From the NCBI GenBank assembly GCA_963675135.1, contig OY776129.1, forward strand, positions 69,595,348-69,659,347: DNA of 64,000 nt, given 5' to 3'. The DNA comes from Galeopsis tetrahit. Lineage: Eukaryota > Streptophyta > Magnoliopsida > Lamiales > Lamiaceae. The notes under the pieces were generated by a model. It was given only the letters and a program-made list of their open reading frames with translations. It was not told where the DNA came from and did no database searches. Below, one piece after another: positions 1-11,474 of this stretch. A program made the translations under genes and the position numbers. Every line of letters starts with the position of its first letter. The stretch's first letter is position 1.

Positions 1-112
1 CTTTGTACCGTTTGTATTATTTTTGGGAAAGAAGAGTATGCAATTTTGAATATATTAAGCACCGTTCTACATCTGACTTTAATTTTTCTTGTTATTAGTA
101 ATATTAATGTTT

Positions 113-1351
113 GGGAGGGGCTATCAACACCCCAAATAGTGTTATTCACACCCCAGTTCTTATACACACCCCAATTAAAGTTTAAAAATCAATTTAAAAT
201 ACTATACACACCCCATTTTTCCCTATTATACCCTTTTTTATTCAAAATCTCATTCTTCTTTCAAAACCCCACTCTTACTAAACACACACCCATTAACCCT
301 TTCCCCTTTATCAACATTTACCAACAACAAAAAAAAAAAAATTGCGGTAAAAAATTGGAAAAGGAAAAAACGATCGAACACTATTTTTCTAGTTGTTGAA
401 TGCATTGTGGAATAATTGTATAAAAAAATTGAGTTTGATATGCTAAAATAGTGTTTTTAATCTCGTTTTTACGTCATTTTGCTGCTGTTCGTTCTACTGT
501 AAAAGAGGTGTTCGGCCAAATTCGTGACCGCGCATTCCTTTTGTGAACGGCTGAAATGACCGCACAATCAAAAAAGTGTACGGCCGAAAATGACCAAACA
601 CTCCATAGTTGCACGGCCATATATGGCCGAACGCCTGGATGTACCATACTACCCATTGTTGTCATAACATATTATCTCCATTCTCCCACTAAATCCATTA
701 TTATCATTAACCTAATCAAGTATATGTATATATATATATATGAGCAACCAATAGGTAGGCAGTAGTTATTATGTTAGAAACCCCAGATGCTTCTAAAAAT
801 AATGTCCAAGAATTTTAGTAAAAGTTGCGTTCGCCGGTAATGGCCGTACATACAATGATATGTTCGGCCATGCCGGCCGTACAAACAGTGATGTGTTCGG
901 CCATTCCGGCCTTACACACGGTAATGTGTTCTGTCACGATTTCGGCCGAACACATCGGTGACTGGTATATCAAAAAAAGTGAATAAAGTGTAAAAAAAAA
1001 TGTATAAAATGTAAAAAACATTAAATATACTTATATTAATATTCCATGCTTACATAACCATGCTTGTTGTGATTATTTTATCATGTTGATGGTTTATAGT
1101 GATAGGGTTTATGCATGAAGTAAGGGTTTTAAGGATTGAGTTATTTTTTGACGTTAAAAGTAAAAGTAAAAATAATTGAATGAGGGTTAAATGAGAGTTT
1201 AAGAATGAGATGTGTTTATAATTATTAGGAGTGTGTTTATAATTTTTTAAAAGATTTAAAAGGACATTTTAGTAAATTTAACTATATCTATTTTTGTCCA
1301 AATAAATTTAGGGTGTGAATAACACTATTTGGAATGTTGATAGCCCCTCCC
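113..1351. mobile_element. Non-autonomous MULE-like DNA transposon
   Basis: The ends are inverted copies of about 45 bp. The left end begins GGGAGGGGCTATCAACAC, and the reverse complement of the right end begins the same way. A perfect 9-bp target-site duplication, TTAATGTTT, lies at 104-112 and 1352-1360. A 9-bp duplication with G-rich termini is typical of Mutator-like elements. No transposase ORF is present, so the copy is non-autonomous. The interior holds CGGCC-rich degenerate repeats on both sides of the middle (about 500-650 and 830-960), which act as subterminal repeats. The class is inferred from duplication length and termini only. Confidence 0.8.
830..960. repeat. Subterminal tandem repeats of the 113-1351 element
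   Basis: About three degenerate units of roughly 35 bp share the cores TGTTCGGCCAT and GGCCGTACA, with CAGTGATG or similar spacers. Related, more diverged copies in the opposite orientation lie at about 500-650. These units are much richer in G+C than the flanks and are the likely transposase-binding subterminal repeats. Confidence 0.6.
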
Positions 1352-1360
1352 TTAATGTTT

Positions 1361-2429
1361 TCATTACATGTCATCAATGTGGAGTTAGTTAGAAGTGGAT
1401 TCACATTTATAAAACGAAACCGCCAACCACAAAGTGCAATATCTACACGAGATATTTTCTTGTGACACCTTCTTATTTAAAAAAAAAAAAAAAATCAAAT
1501 TTGTATCACTAACGTGTTTGACATTGTACGTTTTAAATTTAACTTTAAAATGTAAATTTGAAAAACGTGTTCTCCTGATAGGAAAAAAGAGAAGATTTTT
1601 CAGTGTAAAACTCTTTATCTCATCAAAATTCATTGGATCGCTTCTATTCATGCACACGATCCAACATAATTTTATAATTGATCATTGTTATTACTTTTGT
1701 CTATTTCTTGTTTATTTTAGTTAATTTAGTTTAATACTTGTGTTTTAATTCCCGAAAATCCAACAAACACGTTTAGTTAAGCATGAATACTCTTAACTTT
1801 AGGGATTCGCTTGCACTCAACTAGATTCTTGGACGAACAAACTACTTGGTCGTACTTACGTACTACAATCGGACACATACGCTTGTGGGGATCGTATTGT
1901 TACGCGTATAAAAAGTGTTAAAAAAACGAGACAAGTCACAATTATTTGAAATTAAAGACTCGATTTGTTTGTTTACTTGCACTACTCCTCAGTATTTAGT
2001 TTTTGTACATTATCATACACCAAGACTTCACATTAAACACTTAAATGGAACCCGAAATGAGTACATATGCCTGATTATAACAAGAAAATAAAGATTTGAA
2101 AAAATAAAAAATGCAGCTTTAAGAACCAAAGAATTTGTATGCCATTCTATTCAAATTTCAGGAGTGTAGGAAGGTCACTTCTTGAAGAATACTGCCAAAA
2201 CCTCAAGTAGCACCTTAATATACAAAACTTTAAGACATGTAGTATGACATTCCAAGAAGGCCAAAACCTTGGGGGTTATCATCATTTACAATCCCCAGAA
2301 CCTTGCAGCAGCCACCCGAAAATTTAACCTAGCTTCTTTTATGCTACAAGTATAAACAACCTCAAACATAGTGTGTGTCTTTCTCATCCAAGAAATGAAA
2401 AAATGGGTAAAATTTATCTGTTTTTCGTA
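1361..2429. other. Intergenic DNA, no gene seen
   Basis: AT-rich sequence between the MULE-like element and the PP2C stop codon. The part nearest 2430 is presumably the PP2C 3'UTR and terminator, because the gene runs leftwards. No other ORF or element is recognised. Confidence 0.5.
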
Positions 2430-4295
2430 TCAGCACGTACTCCCTTGGAAAGAAATGATAATAATCGAGACATCATCATGGTATCTTCTCCGATCACCCT
2501 GTGGGATGTCTAGCAGATCATAGAAATCCATGCCTACAAAATAAGTGTTTCTCTATAAGTTTTTGTGAATGAAAATAAATGGATAAATAATATGAATGCT
2601 GTGTGGTGAATGATATATATTCATTCATTCATTCATACCGGCTTTCTTAGCAGCACGAAGTAAGACTTGCTCGACTAGATGCTGAGCTGGATCGCCCTCG
2701 GGGAACATTGCCATGAACATATCAACCTCGGAAATGGCCTCTTCGTTGGTGAAGTATTGGTAGAGGCCGTCTGAGGACAAGATCAAGAATTTGTCCTTGG
2801 GCTCGACTCTGTGGTGATGAAGGGAGGGGGAACACGTGATGTAAGGAGACGTTCCAATGTAATCAATCCTGAACATTTCAAGAAGTGCATTGTTCCATTT
2901 GGGCTGAAAACACAATCCACAACATTTCAATTTATCATCAACATTATGAATTGCAACTAATACCATTTAGAGAATCGGGTATACCTGTTTGAGAAAGCCC
3001 GCCCCGAAAGCCCGTGTGACCTTCAAGGAGCCTTTCACCCTATCATTCATAACTGCAAAAGGATCATCAAGATGTGCATATCTAATCCTCCTTACTTCCT
3101 GAGATAATCAATCAACAATGCCAAAACTATTATTACTATTACATTACAACATGCATAAAAACATGTTTATATACATACATACCTCCTTAAGAGAAGTAGT
3201 ATGATCCACAGTGAGCTGACACGAATTCAAGAAATCCACATCTTCACAATCGCTTTTTCGCGCCAAAACGGCCCGACTATCGCCTACATTCATCACGTAA
3301 ACATCATCACCCTTCATCACCATACAAACAACACAAGACCCCATCAGAGCTAACTCAGGATTCTCCATCAACATCATATCCGCAATCTGTAAATACGAAG
3401 CTTCCGTCTTCCTCAACGCCTCGGATAGGCCTTTCAAAACGCGATAATGATCCGTATCCGAATCGTCGTCCCTGTCTAACAAGCCCTTAAGCTCGTTATG
3501 AACATTCCCGTAAAGATTAGTGGAAAGAAAATCAGTTGCATCAGGGCCGTTGAATCCATCATAAATCCCAACAAAAACCCATCCATGATCATCAGAAATG
3601 ACTATGTGCACTCTGTCTTCCCCTGCTTTTCCTTGAGCCCACTGCAGATTTTGGCCTCCAAATGTCTCATTTTCATCGTCAAAGCTAATTTCGCTACTCA
3701 CATTAGTGCTGCTATTTCCGCTATTTGTCCCACTTGTGACAACATTGTTGTGTTCTTTCTCATTTCGACTCAATTCTTTAGATAAACTCCAGAAAGATTT
3801 GGATATCATGTTTCTGATGTTTCTAACTAGAGCCCTTTTCTTAGGTTTTGCCATGTAATCGAATTGATTATCCGAAATGAAGCTTCGTTCAATCGGGCCG
3901 GATAAGAAGCCGTGTTCAATCGGGCCGGATCTTGAATTGCGGAGAATGGGGCCCGATTTGGCAGAGGAAACAGAGTTTCTGGGAATTGGTTGAAGGGGGA
4001 TTGAGGAGAAGAAGCTTGAGCTTTCGAAAGTTGAAGCTTTGTCGGAGGAAGTGGAGTTTCTGTAGGGAATAGGGTCGGTGGAGAGAGGCGTGGAGGTGTT
4101 GGCGGAGATGGCGGCGCCGGAGATGGTAATAAACGGCGTCGTCTTGGAATCTTCGGGTTTGGGAAGAAGTTCTGATGGGATGTAGACGTAGGAGTGGCCT
4201 AAGCCTTCGTCGAGAGGGTCGGATAAGTACACTGCGATGTCGTTTCGGCGCCGGGAAATCTCGCCGGCGAAGCACTTGCCGATTTTGTTTCCCAT
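2430..4295 (-). CDS. Protein phosphatase 2C, POLTERGEIST-like (PLL) type
   Basis: Four exons on the minus strand: 4295-3183, 3098-2985, 2903-2639 and 2533-2430. All introns are GT..AG, and they join in frame to a 531-residue protein. PP2C landmarks are seen: EDRVH (about 225), GIYDGFNGPDATDF with the metal-binding Asp (about 240), NVGDSRAVLA (about 340), and in exon 3 SSDGLYQYFTNEEA, followed by RRYHDDVSII near the C terminus. The N-terminal MGNKIGKCF, with a glycine at position 2, is the plasma-membrane acylation type of the POL/PLL clade, as is the following YLSDPLDEGLGHS. Members dephosphorylate Ser/Thr, with Mn/Mg as cofactor, in CLAVATA-type receptor signalling. The length is short for this clade (usually 600-850), because the low-complexity N-terminal linker is brief. 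Clade assignment comes from recall of family motifs. Confidence 0.9.
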
Positions 4296-4449
4296 TTGGA
4301 GAGAGGGAGATTGTTTTGTGTATGTAAGAAGGTGGAGATTAAAAAAGTTGAGGGTTGGTTTGGTGTTGGAGAAGAGAAAGAGAGATAAATGCAGAGAGTT
4401 GACTTTGGAAACAGCGTTGAGAATAAACTTTGAATTTATTTAATGTTTT

Positions 4450-4985
4450 CAACGGTTCGTGTTTTATTTTGTGAGGGAGTTGACTCTGTGCGCGTGTGGT
4501 TTAAAGAATAACGGATTCAATAGTATTTGCAATATAGTAACCCTAATATGGTATTCTAATATAGTGTACTTACTTTATTTTTAAATAATACTCCATTTGT
4601 TGCTTTAAAGGAATAGTATTATTCAACAATATTAATTATTTTTATTCAACGATATTTTTTGCTTTTATTTAGTACAATGGTATTTATTGCTTTCACAAAG
4701 GCATGGTCTTATATGCACTTGTTTTTGCACTAATCATATTTCGGTAAAAACTGGTATCACATTTTAGTCAAATGTAGAATTTAATTTATTTGCATGTAAT
4801 TGTTAGTCATATTAGTTTACAAATTACATTTAAAATTAGTGTCACGCTTCACACATTCATCAAATTGTACCATGCAACTAGTGAACAAAAAATTAACTAT
4901 TCATTAAATAATATTAGTTGGAATTTGTTTTCGCCGCCTCTCTGTGCGGACTTTACAAGACTTTACTTTTGTATGATATTTCCAT
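4450..4985. other. Intergenic DNA upstream of the PP2C gene
   Basis: AT-rich sequence beyond the PP2C 5'UTR. The gene reads leftwards, so its promoter should lie here. No clear TATA box or element boundary was identified. Confidence 0.4.
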
Positions 4986-4987
4986 AA

Positions 4988-5395
4988 ATTCTTCTATGTT
5001 TTTTCGATGTGAGACATTTGTTTGACCCTTTCAACAATCCTTCCCTTCAAACAAAGGATCACGTACCTCCCCTCAAACGACCTGCTCAATATTGGAGACG
5101 GTTTGCTCTGTCTAGACCATCTTGCCTTCTCATGATACCACTTGTTGTGGTTCTACCGGGATGGACCCTTCCGTATATATTCCCCACTTCACACATTCGT
5201 TCAGAATCCTTCCGGGATTGACCCGGCCATATTCCCCACTTGGTATGATATTGTCCGCTTTGGGTTTGTCAAAAGCTCACGACTTTACTTTTGAGTTTTC
5301 ACAAAAGGTCTCATACCAATGAGGATACTATTCCACCATTTTATAACTATTAATCCTTCTATACCTTTACGATGTGAGACATTTGTTTGACTCTC
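4988..5395. repeat. Dispersed repeat with short direct terminal repeats
   Basis: The sequence CGATGTGAGACATTTGTTTG occurs near 5005 and again near 5369, so a segment of about 360 bp is bordered by direct repeats. The interior is less AT-rich than the flanks and has short C/T-rich blocks such as CCTTCCGGGATTGACCC, with no long ORF. The layout resembles a small non-autonomous LTR-type (TRIM-like) or other dispersed repeat. The class is uncertain. Confidence 0.45.
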
Positions 5396-5399
5396 ACTC

Positions 5400-6615
5400 A
5401 GCAGTTGTGCACCAGAAATACAAGTGACTTTTTCATATAGTAATGTATTGTATTCAACCTTCCCTATTGTGGTTTGAATATGTTGTGCGAAATTCACTTG
5501 TAGTTTGAGAATACATGAGATACACTAAAATGAATTCCCTAAGTTTCAATTAACAAGTTAACAATTTTATGTATTTTCTATTATGTGTGTTGTTGTATAT
5601 AGTCTCAATTTTCAAAATGAAAAAAAAAAAATTGATTTTAAAAAATCCAATTGAAAATAACTTTATAATAATTTACGGGAGCCTTTGGAAGAATTAAGAA
5701 ATTTGCAGCAAGATTAATTAAGCCTTGTAAAAATAGAGTGAGAATTATGCTAATTAATACTCCATCCATCATTAATCATTTAGATTATGGTGAGAAAAGG
5801 GGGGGATTAAGAAATTAATTATAGATGCAAAGTCAAAAGGCTCCACTTGCAATGGAGGTGGAAGTAGAAGGCTGATTCGGATGCCATCATCATCATCATC
5901 ATCATGGCTATAAACAAATTTAAAACCATTAAAAATAATTATTTATTTATTTCTTGATGTTTTTATGTGAATATTGCATATCCACATTATTATATATAAT
6001 TTGCGTATTCTGTTCCCTTCAATGTTACGACAATATGTCTAGTGGACATTAAACAATTATTACGTCATCAATAATATTGGTATTGTGTTAGCTATCTTTA
6101 TTAATAGAAGAAAATTTAAATAAATAAATAAAAAGGGCCCAAACACTATATACACAGTACACCGTGTCGTCGGGATCTGATATAAATTATGTGAAACTGT
6201 TTTACCAATAATACATGGTAATAAAACAATTAATATTTTTAATACTATTACAAAGATGCATATAAAATACTACAAATTAAAATTAGATTTAATGTGAAAA
6301 TGATTCAGCTATGCAATTCATTCATTTATGAGTAATGTTTACATATTTTTGGAGAGTTTAATCAAAATACTACTACTGTTTCAAAAAATAGACACCAAAA
6401 GGAGTGGTGAGTAGTACAGAACCAGCTGTAATACTTATTACATGTTTGACTTTAGGGAAGCTTCATTTTGTTAGCATCTAAAGATTTGACTTAATTTTAT
6501 TTCATTTTTCAATTTCAAATTTACAAATTCAAAGCTTTATCTAAGCTGACGTTGCGGCTATAAAGTTCCACGTATATCACATTCCAATTAAGAATTTGTA
6601 TTACCCTAAATACTA
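5400..6615. other. Gene-free AT-rich DNA
   Basis: No ORF of interest. A short (ATC)n run lies at about 5885-5905. The rest is AT-rich, with no recognised element. Confidence 0.5.
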
Positions 6616-6916
6616 ATCCCTCCATTTTATAATAAGTGTTGTTTTAGTCTCTTTCTCTTATACATAAATAAGTGATGTTTTAAAACTTTTACACCATTTG
6701 TTTCCATTATACCCTCCCTTTAACTTTAGAAAATCTCCTAATTTTTAACTTTAGAAAATAATTAAAAATGATTGGTTAAAGAATTTGAAAAGATTTAAAG
6801 GAAATTAATGTGATTAAAATCTTCCTTTATTATTTAACGGTATACTTGTCAGTACATACATTTTTTTAATTTCAACAAATTTAATGAAAATAACACTTAT
6901 TATAAAATGGAGGGAG
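6616..6916. mobile_element. Stowaway-like MITE
   Basis: The left end reads ATCCCTCCATTTTATAATAAG(T) and the right end is its reverse complement, ending TATAAAATGGAGGGAG. Each end is flanked by the dinucleotide TA. TCCCTCC-type termini with a TA target-site duplication are those of Tc1/mariner-derived Stowaway MITEs. There is no coding capacity. Confidence 0.8.
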
Positions 6917-8017
6917 TAATAATCTCTACCCCACAAAGTTAAATTGAGTTATTTAAATTTAAAGGTTTAAATTTTATGACATATTACATTTTTTACTATT
7001 TATTGTAACGTCACACACTTTTGTATTTTTATAAATAATTTAATTAATTAAAAGATATGAGTGTAATTTTAAAATTACATTTTTATCCTCATATAATAAA
7101 ATGTTATATTTATTAAATTAATTAAATATGTAATGTTAAAATTATCTATTTACTCTTATATTATATTTATTTAAATTTAAGTTTTAGTTTATTATTAATA
7201 AAAATAATAGGTAACAAAAAATTACACAAAAGTAATCTTTTTTTTTTTGGGTTATTTCACTTTCGAATTAATAATTAAATTTGTATTAAAAAGGTAGAAT
7301 ATTAATTTTGATTTTCAAGTAAATTTAACTTTTTTAATTTTTTTTATAATAAAGAAGAGTAATATAGTAAATAATTAAATTAAATTAAACTTGTAGAATA
7401 GATAGTAAATTTATACAACATGTGATGCGGAGTCGACACCCTGTCTACGTGTAGTCTGTCACATGTCTTACTCCCTCCCTACCGTAAGAAAAACTCTTTC
7501 AAAATTTCTACTAAGAGTTTTTTTTTTTTTTTTTTTTTTTAATATTAAAATATCATGTTAAAATTATACTTGATGATCTTATCGTGTGAGGCTTTAAATA
7601 TTTTTAAAAACAGCATATACTTGAACACCCCTAATTCATAAAGATCGAGCAAGGAGTGGGTGGCGTTAGGCATGTTGGATGAGGAATTTTTCTTTCCAAA
7701 AAGCCATTGTATGCCCCCCCGCCTCTCTATTATTGCCAAAAGTCAGACCTTATTTCAATTAATTAAATTACTATCAAATTAGCATCACTAATGAGATGAC
7801 AAACTACTATAGGCTAGTATCCAAACGGCACTCTCTCTCTATATTAATTATTAGGTCTCTTATAAATACTAATTTAGGTCAAATATTGATTATATAAACA
7901 ATTTTTTATTATATGAACGTGAAGCCATCACATAAAATCTTGTATTCTTATTTATTGATTTATTTATCTTTCTTTCTTCCCTTACTTTATTGATAACAAT
8001 ATTACTATCTTACCCTT
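6917..8017. other. Gene-free AT-rich DNA
   Basis: AT-rich sequence with a long T homopolymer at about 7518-7540. A solitary TTACTCCCTCCCTACCG at 7468 looks like one end of a decayed Stowaway element without a partner. The ORFs here are short and unconvincing. Confidence 0.45.
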
Positions 8018-8232
8018 GGGGTATGTTTGGTTTGTTAGATTAGCATGGATTAGACTTGATTAACTTTTTATTCCCGACTAATCAAACGTTTGGTTTGATT
8101 GATTGTAGCCCGTGTTTAATGCAAGACCCGCTAATTTTGTACTATTACCATGCATTTGTGGGATTAATAGTCATAGGGGAAGGATGAATTAATTTGTCCC
8201 ATGTTTTCCCATTCATCAATCCAAACTAGCCC
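8018..8232. mobile_element. Tourist/Harbinger-like MITE
   Basis: The left end GGGGTATGTTTGGTTTG and the reverse complement of the right end, AGGGCTAGTTTGGATTG, are imperfect inverted repeats of the GGGxxTGTTTGG type seen in PIF/Harbinger MITEs. TTA lies directly after the right end, but the matching left duplication is unclear. The element is about 215 bp and non-coding. Confidence 0.55.
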
Positions 8233-9173
8233 TTACTGTATTTACTCATGGAAATTAGATTTTGAGAAGCTGAACACACTGTGAATACTACTCGCGACTT
8301 ATTAGTAATATGTCAGCTAATTTTTTCCAGAATTAAATATTACTAATAAACCACTAAAAATTGATCAAAGCCGTCAAAACCACCATGCATCTTAATCAAC
8401 CAACGTCCTTAAAATAGAATAGCACGTGTACATAGCAAAATTTAAAATTAATAGTGTTAAAAGAGAATCAATAATATATATACAATTATTTCTTGCACAT
8501 AAAGTTGTAAAAAAAAAAAAAAAAAAAGAGAGACAAGTTCGCAGATTATAAGGCTTTTATGAATGGTGGGCATATTCTTAGTCATGTATAATGCCTAAGA
8601 ATATGTTATTTGCTACGAATTTGGAATAACGTGAAAATAAAAAAAACCTAACTTTTAATGATCGAGGAACCTTTGATTTTGAATTTTTTTTTTTTTTGAG
8701 AACCTGTATAATGAAATTTTATATCGAGTAACTAGTGTTAATTTTTACATAACTTCATTTGTTGCTTAGTCTGGCGGATCTGCAATTACATGTTTTTTCT
8801 TATTCAAATAATTAATTTTTTTACTGTACTTTTAATAACTGTTGAAAAATGATTTTTAGGTAAAACTTGGAAGAGATTTTAATAACACATTCATCTAAAT
8901 ATTTGAATGATTTTCAGGGGAAACTTGGAAGAGATTAAATAAATTTAAATTGAAAAATGTAAAACGACTTCTAATTTGTATAAGTGAAATGTTGAAACGT
9001 CATTCATTTATAATATGAGGGATTTTTTTTAATGTAATCATTGTAATAAAGTGAATATACAGTAGAAACTCTATAAATTAATAATATTGGGACCATCAAA
9101 ATTTATTAATTAATATTTTATTAATTTATAGAAACACTCTCTAAAACTTCCACTTGTAATTATTTATTGTATA

Positions 9174-9530
9174 CTCCCTCCGTTTTTAATTAAGTGTTAC
9201 TTTGCCTTTTTTAATATTTTCAAAATAAGTGTCATTCTACACTTTTTTCTTTAATTTTAACAATTTTACCCTTATACATTATACTCCCTTCATTTTATTT
9301 ACCTTAATTTAAGTTTTTTCCCTTTTGAATATAGTAGTATATCATAAATCATGGATAAACTTTAATTATTGTATACATGAATATCACCTACAATATTGGT
9401 CACATTCATTACAAAACATAAGTATAATATTAAAATTAGTTATCATTAATGAAGGGTAAAATGGTCCATGATTATATATCTTAATTTGTTAAAAATTGTT
9501 AAAGTGACACTTAATTAAAAGTGGATGGAG
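9174..9530. mobile_element. Stowaway-like MITE nested in the pogo-like element
   Basis: It starts CTCCCTCCGTTTTTAATTAAG and ends in the inverted counterpart CTTAATTAAAAGTGGATGGAG. TA is present on both sides. A second CTCCCTTCATTTTATT motif at about 9284 suggests a further nested or partial copy. Confidence 0.7.
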
Positions 9531-9718
9531 TATCAAATTAAAAGCCTAATTTAAAAGAATCCTTCAATCTTCCACGTTATTATATTCCGTGTGTTCATTG
9601 TATCACTTTATGAACATTAAAAATATTTTATATATATATAAAAGATCAAAATATGCTAACACAAACAAATTATACACACAACATGACTTCTCATCTTACA
9701 GGTGTAAAAAAAATAACA

Positions 9719-9960
9719 ATGACCGACGAGATTCGAAAAACATTATACAAGTACAACGAGGATAATCCAAGTCTCATTAAAAAATAATTGCAAGAATGGG
9801 TTCTTAGTAACTATTGTTGAGCTATGAGAAAATGACACAAAAAGTTTTTACAATGATAAGGAAAATTAAAGACGAGATTCAAGTTGAAATTGATTTCAAC
9901 AAAAAATCAAAAGACAATTGAGTCATTTTTTTAAGAAACATTCATAAATAGTATATAAGG
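9719..9960 (+). pseudogene. Pogo-like transposase N-terminal fragment
   Basis: Reading from ATG at 9719 gives MTDEIRKTLYKYNEDNPSL, then IKK, an in-frame TAA, and LQEWV. This matches the CENP-B-type helix-turn-helix start of pogo/Tigger transposases, where the stop replaces a glutamine (LxxxQLQxW pattern). Further stops follow within 15 codons, and the catalytic DDE part is absent. It is a dead remnant, and it supports the classification of the surrounding element. Confidence 0.65.
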
Positions 9961-10094
9961 AATTATTAATTTATATTTTATTTGGGGTCTATAGAAATTA
10001 CAAAAAATGTACTATTATTTTATAATTTTAGCGAGTTTATTAATTTAAAGAGTTTCTACTGTACAAGGTCGGTTGTATACTTGTATAGTCAGAA

Positions 10095-10262
10095 ACGGAT
10101 CCAACATACAATTTCGGGGTACAACTGTATCCCCAAATTGATTATTTTTTAATTTTTTCTTATGTAAAAATAAATAAATTAGATAACCAAAATTGTACCC
10201 CCAATTTTAAACTTAATATCTTTCGTACCCCCAAATTCTAAATTTTGGATTCGCCACAGTGT
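10095..10262. repeat. Dispersed repeat with GTACCCCC boxes
   Basis: The sequence contains ATTTCGGGGTACAACTGTA, GTACCCCCAATTTTAAAC and TTTCGTACCCCCAAATTC. Closely related sequence recurs at 27110-27230 and 29087-29130, so it is an interspersed family in this genome. Class not determined. Confidence 0.5.
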
Positions 10263-11180
10263 ATAGTTATATATATATATAGTTGAAATATCATTTTGTT
10301 CAACATTGAATTTGATTGGAGTCTTGTATCAAAAGATCTCATTCATGAGACGATCTTACATTAATTTTTGTATTATATTTTTAGTCTGGTAGGGGCTTAA
10401 AAACTTGTGTATCATAATAACAGTAAATAAAAAGTTAACTCATGCATTAATTAGAGATTTTCACACAATTTTCTGTCAATAATTGATGTCCCTGAACCCT
10501 GATGACCTCCTAAGCTTATTAAGATCTATATCATTTAGTATCATTTTTTGTTTTACACGATTATTTTTATTGCTTTGTAAATCTTGGGCAAAGTATAGTT
10601 GGCTAGGAAACTCTTGAATTTAATTTGGCAACGTGTGTGTTGAAAAATATGATATTTATGCCTTGATCTTAGTTGCTTTCCTTCTAATTTTGAATACATC
10701 GGGTTTAATGGGCCAATTAAATCACATATTTATATTATTTGGGCCTTATAAGAAGAAATTGCTCTTGCTTTAATTTGTCCACAAAGTTTGAGCCCATAAT
10801 TGATTATCCAAATCCAACCATTATTGTATTCTCCATTTCTCCGTAGCAAAACTAGTTTTTTTTTTAAAAAAACATAACCACATACACTCTTCATTTAACG
10901 GCTTGTCTTACTCTTCTTGTTTACCATCAAATCATTTATACACTTTAAATATTTCATTATATATTATTAAATTAATTAATCAAACAATACGATGTCTAAA
11001 ACCTAAAACATAGACTCTGATGACTCCACCCATAAAATAAATACCCTTTCAATATAAAAAAATATTGAGTGTGGTACAAGTGTTGCTCTAAATATTAAAA
11101 CACTTTGATTGTATAAGCATTACAATCCAAGTAACTAGAATTATTAATAAATACGAAAATCATGAAGAAATCCTAGATCC
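10263..11180. other. Intergenic DNA, 3' side of the RALF-like gene
   Basis: AT-rich sequence with no supported ORF or element. The part nearest 11180 should contain the 3'UTR of the leftward RALF-like gene. Confidence 0.4.
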
Positions 11181-11181
11181 G

Positions 11182-11415
11182 TCACTGAACGACATCTTGA
11201 AAGCCGAGAAGTTTACGATGGACACAGCATCGGCAGTGTGTAATTGGTGAGCAGCCTCTCCTGTAGGGATTAGCAGGGATAGGTGGACCCCTTTTTGGGA
11301 GCGGAGGAAAAAGAATGACGGGTTTGCCCACCACGTTGATCACATCTGCTGAAGCAGATTCAACAAAACTGCTAATCACAATCAAAGTTACCAACATCAA
11401 CAATACTTTGGCCAT
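11182..11415 (-). CDS. Small secreted RALF-like peptide precursor
   Basis: An intronless ORF of 77 residues. The ATG at 11415 sits in a strong ACCATGGC context. A longer frame to 11433 would need a TTG start. Residues 1-23 form a hydrophobic signal peptide (MAKVLLMLVTLIVISSF) ending ESASA. The C-terminal part carries ANPYRRGCSPITHC, which matches the C-terminal RALF signature (ANPYxRGCxxITRC), with the second cysteine pair (Cys55, Cys61) spaced CX5C. The first RALF cysteine pair, the YISY motif and the dibasic RR site are missing. Cys63 and Cys64 are extra, and a proline-rich stretch (FPPLPKRGPPIP) replaces the N-terminal half. RALFs are apoplastic ligands of FERONIA-type receptor kinases. 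Function here is inferred from the motif only. Confidence 0.65.
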   Translation of the reverse strand: MAKVLLMLVTLIVISSFVESASADVINVVGKPVILFPPLPKRGPPIPANPYRRGCSPITHCRCCVHRKLLGFQDVVQ

Positions 11416-11466
11416 GGTTAATTGGTATCTCAATTATATTTCATTGTGATTAATGGCGCAAGCTGC

Positions 11467-11474
11467 TTTTTATA
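11467..11474 (-). promoter_or_regulatory. TATA box of the RALF-like gene
   Basis: On the minus strand, CCCCCCTATAAAAAGCAG contains TATAAAAA about 50 bp upstream of the ATG, which implies a very short 5'UTR. A four-codon upstream ORF (ATGAAATATAATTGA, 11444-11430) lies between the TATA box and the start codon, at or just before the expected transcription start. Confidence 0.65.

Larger units (their letters stand above)
9060..10061 (+). mobile_element. Decayed pogo-like (Emigrant/Lemi type) transposon
   Basis: Both ends carry the inverted repeat CAGTAGAAACTCTATAAATT (right copy CAGTAGAAACTCTTTAAATT) and are flanked by TA. This is close to the terminal repeat of the plant Emigrant MITE and its pogo-like parent Lemi1. 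A fragment of transposase coding sequence lies inside (9719-9960) and a Stowaway-like MITE is nested at 9174-9530. Confidence 0.8.

Noticed and set aside
46..399. Plus-strand ORF of 117 residues at the left end
   Set aside because: It runs through the terminal repeat of the MULE-like element and an A-rich stretch. Its composition is low-complexity, with no domain.
1434..1724. Pair of overlapping ORFs on both strands (1385-1724)
   Set aside because: AT-rich, poly-A/T driven, no domain and no splice partners.
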